64,000 bases of DNA, from assembly GCF_002929215.1 (NCBI RefSeq), contig NZ_PJII01000001.1:186001-250000 (forward strand), written 5' to 3'. A program made the position numbers and the translations under genes. This DNA comes from Arthrobacter sp. ZGTC412 (GTDB lineage: Bacteria; Actinomycetota; Actinomycetes; Actinomycetales; Micrococcaceae). This document shows positions 27,318 through 36,130 of this stretch, piece after piece (positions within the stretch are counted from its first letter, which is position 1; the number at the start of each line of letters is the position of its first letter). Below the pieces are notes generated by a model that made no database searches, was not told the DNA's origin, and saw only the letters and a list, made by a program, of their open reading frames with translations.

Positions 27318-28259
27318 TCAAAATCCTAGATTGATTGCGGCGATGCCAGGGAAGACGGCAAAGACCACGGTCAGAGGGAGCACTCCGAATACCAGCGGAA
27401 CCATCATGGCAATCTCTTTTTTGCCGGCAGCTTCCATAAGGTCACGCTTGGCTGTGTCGCGTACGTCCTGGGCTTGGGCCCGCAGGACATCAGCCAAAGG
27501 CGTCCCCCGCTCGACCGCGACCACGATACCGTCCACGAAGCGGACGAGTGGTGCCAAATCTGTCCGCGCTGAAAACTCCTGCAGTGCCCGGATCAGCGGC
27601 TTACCTGCCCTCGTTTCGGCGAGGACCTTCGAAAACTCTTTGGTGAGCTCACCCTTGGCGCTACGGCAGACCCGGTCCAGAGCGCCTGTAGCGCTCTCCC
27701 CTGCGCTGACTGCCAACGCCATCAGTTCTGCCAAACTGGGGAATTCCGCCATCATCCTCGATTCCCGGCGGCGGATCTGCGCGCTGAGCCAGTAGTCCCG
27801 GAACATGAACCCGCCGATGGCACTCCCGAGGACAGCAACGACCGCCAGGAGGGGGTTGAACCTTCCAGCAGCCGCACCTAGAACGATGAAGACGATCGAG
27901 ATAGCGAACCCAGCAGCTGCCCATAAGAGTTGTTCAGCCCGAAAATCGACAGGCGACTTGCTGGTTCCTGCCTGCGCCAACCTTCGCGCCGTAGTTTTCG
28001 ATACGGGGTTGAACCGGCCGAGAGCTGCCAGGCCGTCGCGCAAAATAGGCCGAAGGATCCGTTCGAGCGGCCCAAACGGTGTCAGATTGTGTTCACCTCC
28101 ATGCAGGAGCCTTGACTCGAGATTTTGTGACTTCAGCTGCGGGTCGATGCGCTGCGACAACGTGACGGCACGCATGAAAGGAGACCGAAAAATCACCAGC
28201 CACAGTCCCACGCCCATCAGCACTCCGCATACAACTGCCAGAGGAGATATCTCCATCAC
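27318..28259 (-). CDS. tadC: Type II secretion F-family protein, TadC-like
   Basis: 313 residues. A T2SF (GspF) domain lies at about residues 170-300 (ESRMMAEFPSLAELMALAVSAGESATGALDRVCRSAKGELTKEFSKVL), with membrane helices at the N-terminus, around 110-150, and at the end (MVPLVFGVLPLTVVFAVFPGIAAINLGF). It is the inner-membrane platform partner of TadB. Its ATG overlaps the tadB stop. Confidence 0.88.
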   Translation of the reverse strand: MMEISPLAVVCGVLMGVGLWLVIFRSPFMRAVTLSQRIDPQLKSQNLESRLLHGGEHNLTPFGPLERILRPILRDGLAALGRFNPVSKTTARRLAQAGTSKSPVDFRAEQLLWAAAGFAISIVFIVLGAAAGRFNPLLAVVAVLGSAIGGFMFRDYWLSAQIRRRESRMMAEFPSLAELMALAVSAGESATGALDRVCRSAKGELTKEFSKVLAETRAGKPLIRALQEFSARTDLAPLVRFVDGIVVAVERGTPLADVLRAQAQDVRDTAKRDLMEAAGKKEIAMMVPLVFGVLPLTVVFAVFPGIAAINLGF

Positions 28260-29113
28260 CTGAGCACCCGCTCGTCCTGCGGAAGTGCACCAATCCGAAG
28301 CATCACCGAGTAGCAGAACAAGGAAACGACCAGGCCTCCAAGCAGAACGGCGGCACCCATTGGCGAATTGTAGGCCTGCACTGCCTCCGGCCTGGTCGCA
28401 AGGAGCATCATGACGATCCAGGGCGCAGCAACGGCGAGCCGTGCCGCGTTGATTGTCCAGGACTGCCGTGCTTCCAGCTCACTGCGAGTGCGGGCGCTTT
28501 CCCGGAGAAACTCAGCCAGGGTTCCGAGTAGCTTTCCGAGGTCTGAGCCTCCAACTTCCCTTGTCAGGCGCAGTGCCTCCACGATTCGGTCCGCAACAGG
28601 ATCGGCGAGCCGGTGCTTGAGCTGGTTGAGCGAGGCTTCGAACTGGCCGCCGGCCCGATAGTCTGCACCGAAATCCCTGAAGACGTAACGGAGTTCCTCG
28701 GGGCCTTTGTCACCGAGCTGGATGAGAGCCTCCGGCAGGGGCAGCCCTGCGCGGATGGCAGAACGTAGGTGGTCGACGACGTCGGGCCAGAGGGTGCGCA
28801 GCAATGCGCTCCTCTTCTTAGCCTTCCAGCGGACGACGGTTACCGGAAGCCACGCTCCAAACAGCCCGAAGCAGAAGGAGATCGGCCACGAGCGGGTCAC
28901 AGCAAAAAAGACAAGGGCTACGAAAAGCCCGAGCCCAAGGCAGGTACCCACCAGCCCTGATGCAGACACTTTTTCTATCCCCGCCCCTGCAAGGAGGTCC
29001 GCGAGGCGGCTGGTCCTTTCCTTGGGAAACTCAGGTTTCGGTGACTCCCAGAAAGACCACCAGATCAGGAAGAACCCTGCCCCCGCCGTTACTCCCAGAA
29101 GAGCCGACATCAT
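28256..29113 (-). CDS. tadB: Type II secretion F-family protein, TadB-like
   Basis: 285 residues. Two N-terminal helices, a T2SF domain (about 105-235: LLRTLWPDVVDHLRSAIRAGLPLPEALIQLG...LTREVGGSDLGKLLGTLAEFLRE), and two C-terminal helices. With TadC it forms the platform for pilus assembly driven by the TadA ATPase. Start and stop overlap with both neighbours (ATGA), so tadA-tadB-tadC are tightly coupled. Confidence 0.88.
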   Translation of the reverse strand: MMSALLGVTAGAGFFLIWWSFWESPKPEFPKERTSRLADLLAGAGIEKVSASGLVGTCLGLGLFVALVFFAVTRSWPISFCFGLFGAWLPVTVVRWKAKKRSALLRTLWPDVVDHLRSAIRAGLPLPEALIQLGDKGPEELRYVFRDFGADYRAGGQFEASLNQLKHRLADPVADRIVEALRLTREVGGSDLGKLLGTLAEFLRESARTRSELEARQSWTINAARLAVAAPWIVMMLLATRPEAVQAYNSPMGAAVLLGGLVVSLFCYSVMLRIGALPQDERVLR

Positions 29114-30333
29114 CGCGGATCCAGCAGCGCGAAAACGTCATATCCTGCCCTGGCAAATTTCTCCTGCGCCGGCATGGAGTTGGGCCGTGGCTGCAGCAAC
29201 CCGTCGATTGTGGCAAACACCGGCGATGATTCGATGATGCCGTTTTCAACCCGTCGGCCGAGGGCCAGGATTTCTGTCACTTCCCTGCGACCGTCAGCTC
29301 GGCGGGTGCAGTGCACCACTAGGTCAATGCAGGACGCGACGGTGGGCACAACGAAAGCGCTGGAGATATTCTCGCCAGCCAGCAAAGGAAGCGTGCAGAT
29401 CTTGGTGACGGCGTCATGCGCAGAATTTGCGTGGACAGTGCACATCCCGGGGAGCCCGGAATTCAAGGCGATGAGCATGTCGAGGCTCTCGGCTTCCCGG
29501 ACTTCGCCCACCACCAGCCGGTCCGGACGCATCCGGAGCGCTTCCTTGACCAGGCGTCGCAGTGGTATCGCACCCTCACCTTCAAGGTTGGGCTGCCGGC
29601 ATTGCAACCCTACAACGTCCCGAAGGGGAAACTGCAGCTCGAAAATTTCCTCGACAGTGATGACGCGTTCCCTGCTCCCGATGCTGGCTGCGAGGCAGTT
29701 CAGCATCGTGGTCTTGCCTGCCTGAGTCGCGCCTGAAACCAGGATGTTCAGCCCACTGGAAACTGCAGCGCCGAGGAAGCGCGCCGACTGCGGGGTAAGG
29801 GTGCCAAGCTCCACCAGATGTTCAAGCCGACTGGCTTTGACCACGAACTTCCTGATGTTGACGGCCCAGTGCCTTCGCGTCACGTCCGGGATGACCACAT
29901 GCAACCTCGACCCGTCCGGCAGGGCTGCATCCACAAAGGGCGACGACATATCCAACCGGCGGCCGGAGCTCTTGAGCATCCGCTCGACCAGGTCCCGCAC
30001 CTGTTGATCGGTCAGGCTGAGGGAGGTTAGCTCCGACTCACCGTTCCTTGCTACGTAGATTTCATTGGGCGCATTGATCCAGACCTCTTCGATTGTCGGA
30101 TCGTCCAAGAGCGGCTGAAGAACACCGAATCCGGCGACGGCATCAAAAAGAAACCTGCGTGCAGCATCCAAGGGGCCGATCGGAGGCAGCGGACCCATCA
30201 GCGCACGTTCGTCGTAGTCTGACACCGCCGCCTCCACTAAGCGACGGACCTCCCCGACCTGGTGAAGCGGATCAAGCCCGCGGCGGCGGATAAGCTCGCG
30301 GACTTCGTCCTCGACAATTCCCAACGCGTCCAT
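29110..30333 (-). CDS. tadA: Tad/Flp pilus assembly ATPase, CpaF/TadA family
   Basis: 407 residues, a secretion ATPase of the VirB11/CpaF class. N-terminal domain with DDPTIEEVWINAPNEIYVARNGE; Walker A SGATQAGKTTMLN; Asp box VITVEEIFELQF; Walker B RPDRLVVGEVREAESLDML; His box TVHANSAHDAVTKI. It powers pilus assembly from the cytoplasmic side. It is the first gene of the operon; no TadZ, CpaB or prepilin peptidase gene lies upstream, where a lysozyme gene diverges after 287 bases. Confidence 0.93.
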   Translation of the reverse strand: MDALGIVEDEVRELIRRRGLDPLHQVGEVRRLVEAAVSDYDERALMGPLPPIGPLDAARRFLFDAVAGFGVLQPLLDDPTIEEVWINAPNEIYVARNGESELTSLSLTDQQVRDLVERMLKSSGRRLDMSSPFVDAALPDGSRLHVVIPDVTRRHWAVNIRKFVVKASRLEHLVELGTLTPQSARFLGAAVSSGLNILVSGATQAGKTTMLNCLAASIGSRERVITVEEIFELQFPLRDVVGLQCRQPNLEGEGAIPLRRLVKEALRMRPDRLVVGEVREAESLDMLIALNSGLPGMCTVHANSAHDAVTKICTLPLLAGENISSAFVVPTVASCIDLVVHCTRRADGRREVTEILALGRRVENGIIESSPVFATIDGLLQPRPNSMPAQEKFARAGYDVFALLDPR

Positions 30334-30620
30334 AGGTTCCCCAATACAACTGCCGCCCCCGGCGGAGGCAGTGCAACTGGGTAAAGCCTAGGGAGCGTGA
30401 AGCTTGGCAACAAGTCATCGTGAAGCACGTGTGGATAACACATGACTGCCCGGAATCACATCAGCAACACCAGAACCACTAGTTCCGCAGGTAACACCAG
30501 TGCTATGGTGAGCGCGTTCATCGTCGAAATACCACATGTCAGGTGCCTTCCCTGGGGGAAATCACCCAGCAGTAACCAAATGAGCGTTCGACAGAGCGCC
30601 ACATTGTCTCCGGAGCAAAA

Positions 30621-32969
30621 ATGAAGCGGAACCTGTCTCAGTCCCGTCGCCCCCCGTTCAAGTCCTTGGGCATAGCGCTCTTGGCTGCCTCTCTGGTAGC
30701 CGGCCCGGGTCTGGCGGGCGTTGCTTCCGCCGTCGAACCCTCTCCGACACCGGTAGTCTCTTCGCCGGCAGGTGGTACCTCGCAGACTGCGGCGCCTGCT
30801 CCGGCGGCTCCCACGGAAGAAGCAGTTCCAGCGCAGACGCGGGCTGCCCTGCCTTCGGAGGAGGCTACACGCTCGATGGCTGAAGCCGTTGGGGCGGGCG
30901 GAGCCGAAATGGGACAGCGCTCCGCTCGCGTCACCGCCTCGGATCCCTCCAGTTCCGTCAAGCGGCTTAGTACGGAGTCATTGTCCACAGAAGGCACTTG
31001 GATGCCCACTTTCGGCCTTCAGGGATTGGACGTGAGCGGTCACCAGGCGAGCGTGGACTGGCGGCAGCAGTGGAATATGGGGGCACGGTTCGCCTATGTA
31101 AAAGCTTCTGAAGGAAACTACTTCACCAATGAACTCTTCAGCTCGCAGTACCAGGGCTCCCGAAGTGTAGGGATGCTTCGAGGCGCTTACCACTTCGCTA
31201 TTCCCAACTGGTCCTCAGGAGCAGATCAGGCACGGTACTTCGTGCAGAACGGCGGGGGCTGGTCTGCGGACGGTTACACCATGCCGCCGGTGCTGGACTT
31301 TGAATTCAATCCGTATGAGGGTCGCACCATCAACGGTTTTTACTTTGGCAACACCTGCTACAACATGTCTCCAGCACAGCTTCAGTCCTGGGTTCGGGAT
31401 TTCGGGAACACCATGCGGTCCCTCACGGGAAGACTCCCTGTCATCTACACCAACACAAGCTGGTGGAACAGTTGCTTAGGCAATCCTGCCGGGTTTGGAG
31501 ACTACCCCCTGTGGGTTGCCGCGTACCCTAAATCCGCCACCAACAATGCAGGCCCGGTTCCGACGGCGAGCTGGAGCACGTACAGCATATGGCAGTACAG
31601 CAGCACCGGGCCGTTCGCCGGGGACTCGAATGTCTGGAACGGCACGCTCGCCCAGTTGCAGGCTTTCGCGCGGGGAACCGTCGGCTCCAACGGTGCTATT
31701 GACGCCAAATGGCGGGCGACCGGCGGCGCTACGGGGCCGCTGGGAGCAGCCAGGTCGACCGCGGACGTCTGCGGCCTCGTGAATAACGGGTGCTATCGGG
31801 CCTACGCCAACGGAAATATCTACTGGACTGCCGCAACGGGCGCGCACCCGGTCACCGGACCCTACTGGACCGCATGGGACAAGGCCGGATGGCAAAAAGG
31901 CATCGGCTACCCCACCAGCGACGCGACCTGCCCCACAACGACCTCCACGTGCCACCAGACGTTCCAGGGCGGAAATGCCTACAACACACCCGGCGTGGGG
32001 ACGTTTGTGGTGAAGAATTCCTACATGTCGGCATGGAAGACCGCCGGTTGGCAGAACGGCATCGGGTACCCAAAGTCCATGGAGACCTGCGGCCTTTACG
32101 GCGGCGGCTGCTACCAGGAATTTACCAAAGGCAACATCTACTGGACCGCCACCACCGGAGCCCACGCCGTCACCGGAGCCTACTGGACCGCCTGGCAGAA
32201 AGCCGGCTTCCAACCCGGCATCGGCTACCCCACCGGTCCAGTTACCTGCGGCCTCTACGGCAACGGCTGCTACCAGGAATTTACCAAAGGCAACATCTAC
32301 TGGACCGCCACCACCGGAGCCCACGCCGTCACCGGAGCCTACTGGACCGCCTGGCAGAAAGCCGGCTTCCAACCCGGCATCGGCTACCCCACCGGTCCAG
32401 TTACCTGCGGCCTCTACGGCAACGGCTGCTACCAGCCCTTCGCCAAAGGCAACATCTACTGGACCGCCACCACCGGAGCCCACGCCGTCACCGGAGCCTA
32501 CTGGACCGCCTGGCAGAAAGCCGGCTTCCAACCCGGCATCGGCTACCCCACCGGTCCAGTTACCTGCGGCCTCTACGGCAACGGCTGCTACCAGCCCTTC
32601 GCCAAAGGCAACATCTACTGGACCGCCACCACCGGAGCCCACGCCGTCACCGGAGCCTACTGGACCGCCTGGCAGAAAGCCGGCTTCCAACCCGGCATCG
32701 GCTACCCCACCGGTCCAGTTACCTGCGGCCTCTACGGCAACGGCTGCTACCAGGAATTTACCAAAGGCAACATCTACTGGACCGCGACCACCGGAGCCCA
32801 CGCCGTCACCGAGCCCTACCGGGACGCCTGGCGTGCGCAAGGTTGGCAGGCAGGCAAGTTAGGGTATCCCACCTCCGCGGCCGTTGCAGCTGCTGGCTAC
32901 GGAACCGCTACGTTCCAGGGTGGATCCATGACATGGACCTCCTCAGGCGTGGCAGTGTCGTACTCCTGA
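30621..32969 (+). CDS. Secreted GH25 lysozyme with LGFP-type repeat tail
   Basis: 782 residues behind CCGGAG. A signal peptide (about 1-38, LGIALLAASLVAGPGLAGVASA) is followed by a Pro/Ala linker, then the GH25 muramidase domain (about 132-350) with GLDVSGHQ (Asp137), VLDFEF (Asp226, Glu228) and VIYTNTSWW. It should cut the N-acetylmuramic acid to N-acetylglucosamine bond. From residue 355 to the end, about eight LGFP-like repeats (CYQEFTKGNIYWTATTGAHAV...GIGYPTG) likely bind the cell wall. Five of these are almost identical at DNA level. The last 26 codons recur in a direct repeat at 35690. Confidence 0.92.
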   Translation: MKRNLSQSRRPPFKSLGIALLAASLVAGPGLAGVASAVEPSPTPVVSSPAGGTSQTAAPAPAAPTEEAVPAQTRAALPSEEATRSMAEAVGAGGAEMGQRSARVTASDPSSSVKRLSTESLSTEGTWMPTFGLQGLDVSGHQASVDWRQQWNMGARFAYVKASEGNYFTNELFSSQYQGSRSVGMLRGAYHFAIPNWSSGADQARYFVQNGGGWSADGYTMPPVLDFEFNPYEGRTINGFYFGNTCYNMSPAQLQSWVRDFGNTMRSLTGRLPVIYTNTSWWNSCLGNPAGFGDYPLWVAAYPKSATNNAGPVPTASWSTYSIWQYSSTGPFAGDSNVWNGTLAQLQAFARGTVGSNGAIDAKWRATGGATGPLGAARSTADVCGLVNNGCYRAYANGNIYWTAATGAHPVTGPYWTAWDKAGWQKGIGYPTSDATCPTTTSTCHQTFQGGNAYNTPGVGTFVVKNSYMSAWKTAGWQNGIGYPKSMETCGLYGGGCYQEFTKGNIYWTATTGAHAVTGAYWTAWQKAGFQPGIGYPTGPVTCGLYGNGCYQEFTKGNIYWTATTGAHAVTGAYWTAWQKAGFQPGIGYPTGPVTCGLYGNGCYQPFAKGNIYWTATTGAHAVTGAYWTAWQKAGFQPGIGYPTGPVTCGLYGNGCYQPFAKGNIYWTATTGAHAVTGAYWTAWQKAGFQPGIGYPTGPVTCGLYGNGCYQEFTKGNIYWTATTGAHAVTEPYRDAWRAQGWQAGKLGYPTSAAVAAAGYGTATFQGGSMTWTSSGVAVSYS
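32088..32811 (+). repeat. 159-bp in-frame tandem repeats in the lysozyme tail
   Basis: Unit starts, each at TGCGGCCT(C/T)TACGGC, are at 32088, 32247, 32406, 32565 and 32724, exactly 159 bases (53 codons) apart; the fifth unit diverges after about 88 bases. Units are nearly identical except for a cassette reading QEFTK (units 1, 2, 5) or QPFAK (units 3, 4). The lack of silent drift indicates recent duplication or gene conversion, and copy number is likely to vary. Confidence 0.95.
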
Positions 32970-33150
32970 CGCAAAAGTTGTGGCCTCTCTCTAGTCGTAC
33001 CCCGGCTTGGGTTCGGGCTTCCAGGTAGACGCTGGGGCACAGTTCTTCGAGCTGCTGCACAGCCCGTACCCGGGTCCTGGCCAGTGGCCATTTCCCGTTT
33101 GGCCAAGTAGTCCCACTCGGTGCCCACGGAAACCGCCATGGCGGCGGTGA
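32891..33150. repeat. Direct repeat, copy 1 (lysozyme 3' end plus flank)
   Basis: About 260 bases that recur in the same orientation at 35690-35947 with scattered differences. The first 79 bases are the last codons of the lysozyme gene; the rest is non-coding here. A minus-strand open frame (EWDYLAKRE...) in it is not recognised. Confidence 0.9.
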
Positions 33151-33549
33151 CCAGCTCCTGTTTGAGCTACAGTTCCCGGACCGTGTCTTGGCTAACTTGA
33201 ACCGCCCAGCGACTACGTTGACTCTAGGAGCAGTCCCGCCCCAGGATGAAAGTTGCTGGGGGTGGCGAAGACGTATATCCGCCCGGTCTCGGCGATAACG
33301 ATGTCGGCCACGAACCGGAAACCCTGGGATGCTGGTTCAATGGCCAACAGTTTGTGCCCGCGGCGGCCAGCAAGAGAGCCATAAGCTCCCTGGGACTGGC
33401 ATCAATTCGTCAGAGGTCCTTGGTCATACCGCCTGCCACTATGGGAATCCAGCTGGCCGTTGACAGTGGGTTCCACGGTTACCTTACCGCCGTTGCGTCA
33501 CCTGAAGCTCCTTCCACCGCGTGACGGCCACGTAGTAGAAGGAGTACCG
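33151..33549. other. Degenerate non-coding stretch before istA remnant
   Basis: About 400 bases without a convincing gene. Short open frames on both strands have no ribosome site and no recognisable product; the stretch looks like decayed mobile-element or gene DNA between the repeat copy and the istA remnant. Confidence 0.5.
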
Positions 33550-34247
33550 GTAAAGGTACGGAAGATCAAGGCGAGGCTCCTCTTGCAGTTGCCCAACCAA
33601 GGCCTGTCCGGCAGAGCCAGCTCGCTTGCTCAGGGTATGTCCAGGCACAGCGTTCAGTCGGGGATTTATGCTGCGAAACAGCTCGGGCTCGGTTGGGACG
33701 ACGTTGCTGAGAAATCTGACGGCGAGGTGTATCTGGCGCTGTTTCCCGCTCGCGGGGTGCGGCAGAGCGTGTTCGCGCAGCCGGGCTGGGTCCAGGTGCA
33801 ACCGCGAGCTGGCAAGGGTTGGGGTGACATTGGAGCTGCTGCGCCAGGAGTATCTCGACGGTGCAGTCGGACCGGCCAAGCGGCGATTAGCTATGACCGG
33901 CTCTACGGCGATTATGGCAACGTCACCGGCGGCATTGTCTGGGGTCGGCCGTAAGCCGGCCGCAGCGTCGGCCGGGCGTCTCGGCGGTCATCGTTGCCGT
34001 TGTTTGTACTCTTGTCTGGCTGGCCTGGCACACGCTGGATGTCCTGTCCTGCCGTACAGCAGGTGTGCGTTGGTGGAGGCAACGCTGAATATGCGGCAGG
34101 AGTCGTGGCTGCGCGCGCATGCGGCGATATTTGCATTCTTCGGCGGCACGGTCCCGCGGATCATCCCCGACAACTCAAACCGGGGTAATCTCTCATTCGC
34201 GCGGGGGCGAAGTCGTCCTCGACGAGTATCGCGAGAGGCGGGCTTGA
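33550..34247 (+). pseudogene. Decayed IS21-family transposase (istA)
   Basis: Pieces of an IS21 IstA can be read in several plus-strand frames. They are VRKIKARLLLQLPNQGLSGR and GMSRHSV (helix-turn-helix), then LGWDDVAEKSDGEVYLALFPARG, then ELARVGVTLELLRQEYLDG, and, after more shifts, MRQESWLRAHAAIFAFFGGTVPRIIPDN (part of the catalytic core) and EVVLDEYRER. Frameshifts and deletions separate them and the C-terminus is missing. No istB is found. The element is inactive. Confidence 0.8.
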
Positions 34248-34481
34248 CGATGGGGGCTGGCGTCATGGCATTGAAGCTTGACAGCGTGCCGTGGCTGCCA
34301 GGCACCAGGGTCCCCCACCCCTGAGAGGAGGACGGCTGATTGCGGCGGCCGTCGATGCCGCTGCGACCCTCACCTACACCGTGGCGAACGCTTGTCCGGC
34401 TAACGCTGAGCCCTCCAGCTGCGCGTCCATTTCCGGGCGCAGCTTTGCGTCCTCAAGGAGTGGCATGCCTGCTTCTCGTGG

Positions 34482-35537
34482 CTATCGTCCGGGCACCGAA
34501 GCAGGGGCCGGAGTCTGTACCAGCGCCGGGTCGCCCTTCCTAACGAAACGGCCCCTGAACTTGCGAGCTATAGGACGCTCCAGCCAGTACCAGGAAACGA
34601 CTGCGAGGGCGAACGACAAAGTCCATTCCACCCAGGAACGGATGGGCTGCGGCAACACATCGATCTGAGGCGTAAGGAACACCAAGTAGTGCCACAGGTA
34701 TAGCCCGTAGCTGATTTTCGCGACGTAAAGTAGAGGCTGCCACGTGAGCCATCTGCCTGTGAATGTAACTGCCCAAGCCACCACGATGACGCAGGCAATC
34801 TGCAGCCCGATCATACCGACGGTGAAGTAGGACCAACTGTACTTCCAGAAGCTGGACCCATACCAAAGAAGGAAAGCCCAGGCCGGGAGCGTAACCCACC
34901 ACTTGGGCCGCCATTCCCCACGGAAGCGGAACCATACGGCCAAGATGCAGCCGACGAGGATCCCGTCGATCCGAGTGGGTCCGTTGTAAATCCAACGGAT
35001 TGATTCTTCAACGCTGGTCCAATACGCAAACCGCCACGCCCAGATCGCGACGATGACAGCGGCGGCCCCCATTGCCCATCTACGCCAGCGGCCTCGGGCG
35101 AGCACCATGGTCAGCGGTGCGAGGAGATAGAACTGTTCCTCGACAGCGAGCGACCATGTATGGGTCAGCGGGACTATGAAGTTTTCCGAGGCGACCATAA
35201 AGTTCGAGAGGTAGAGCAGAACCATTGCCCCCTCAACTGGGGAAAAGCCCCGCGCCACGCAAACGGCGACAACGGCCAGCAGCGCCGGAAACAGCCGGAT
35301 GGCCCGTCTCGCGTAGAAAGCTGGCAAATCGAGTCGGCCCCGCTGCGCCCATTCCTCCATGATCAGCGTGGTGATCAGGAACCCGGAGATGGTGAAGAAC
35401 ACGGCAACCCCAACGAGGCCACCATCATCCAGTACTAGCTTCCAGTTCGAATGACCAGCGAGCACCAGCAGCACTGACAACGCCCGCAGGCCGTCAAGCG
35501 ACGGACGTTTGCCGAGCGTGAACAGCGCAGGACCCAT
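34482..35537 (-). CDS. Acyltransferase 3 family membrane O-acyltransferase
   Basis: 351 residues from ATG 35537 behind GGGGGAG; 15 further codons upstream are open but poorly supported. Acyl_transf_3 signatures: RPSLDGLRALSVLLVLAGHSNW (with the conserved His), GVAVFFTISGFLITTLI, RRAIRLFPAL, TWSLAVEEQFYLLAPL, and the closing YGLYLWHYLVF...RPIARKF. About ten membrane helices. Members O-acetylate surface polysaccharides or peptidoglycan sugars. It lies isolated between the two direct-repeat copies and beside a dead IS21, so it may be an acquired decoration gene. Confidence 0.88.
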   Translation of the reverse strand: MGPALFTLGKRPSLDGLRALSVLLVLAGHSNWKLVLDDGGLVGVAVFFTISGFLITTLIMEEWAQRGRLDLPAFYARRAIRLFPALLAVVAVCVARGFSPVEGAMVLLYLSNFMVASENFIVPLTHTWSLAVEEQFYLLAPLTMVLARGRWRRWAMGAAAVIVAIWAWRFAYWTSVEESIRWIYNGPTRIDGILVGCILAVWFRFRGEWRPKWWVTLPAWAFLLWYGSSFWKYSWSYFTVGMIGLQIACVIVVAWAVTFTGRWLTWQPLLYVAKISYGLYLWHYLVFLTPQIDVLPQPIRSWVEWTLSFALAVVSWYWLERPIARKFRGRFVRKGDPALVQTPAPASVPGR

Positions 35538-35689
35538 GGAACTCCCCCAAAAAAAATGCGCGACCGACTCGGCCGCGAGCAAACTATTCGCCTGCCAACT
35601 CTAACAGAGCGAGCGGCTCGATAGGGGTCCGGCCCTTGGACGCCTCCACCCACTCCTCGATCTCGGGCAAGTACGCAACGTTTTTGGTG

Positions 35690-35947
35690 TGCTGGCTACG
35701 GAACTGCTACATCCAGGGTGGATCCATGACATGGACCTCCTCATGCGTGGCAGTGTCGTACGCCTGACGCAAAAGTTGTGGCCTCTCTCTGGTCATACCC
35801 GGCTTGGGCTCGGGCTTCCAGGTAGACGCTGGGGCACAGTTCTTCGAGCTGCTACACAGCCCGTACCCGCGTCCTGCCCAGTGGCCCTTTGCCGTTTGGC
35901 CAAGTAGTCCCACTCGGTGCCCATGAAAACCGCCATGGCGGCGGTGA
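35690..35947. repeat. Direct repeat, copy 2
   Basis: Second copy of 32891-33150, same orientation, beginning TGCTGGCTACGGAA and ending GCGGCGGTGA, with about a dozen substitutions and a few single-base gaps. It includes a stub of the lysozyme 3' end with no upstream gene. The surrounding stretch 35538-36130 has no convincing gene; after the repeat, 35948-36130 contains only an unrecognised frame rich in Arg. Confidence 0.9.
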
Positions 35948-36130
35948 ATAGAAGACGACGTTCCCGGCGGACCAGCCGCGCTGTGAAGCGTTTATCGTGC
36001 GGGAGGATCCGCTCGGCCCACCGTCAGGGATTCTGCTGTCACGTGCGAGCTCCTAATAATTGGATCAGGCGAGATATGCGGCTCAATCGCCCCGAAAACA
36101 CTACCGGTCGATCGCCAGCTCGCGCAGGCT

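Noticed and set aside
32088-32811. Possible CRISPR array
   Set aside because: The repeats are 159 bp, directly adjacent and in frame inside a lysozyme gene; there are no spacers.
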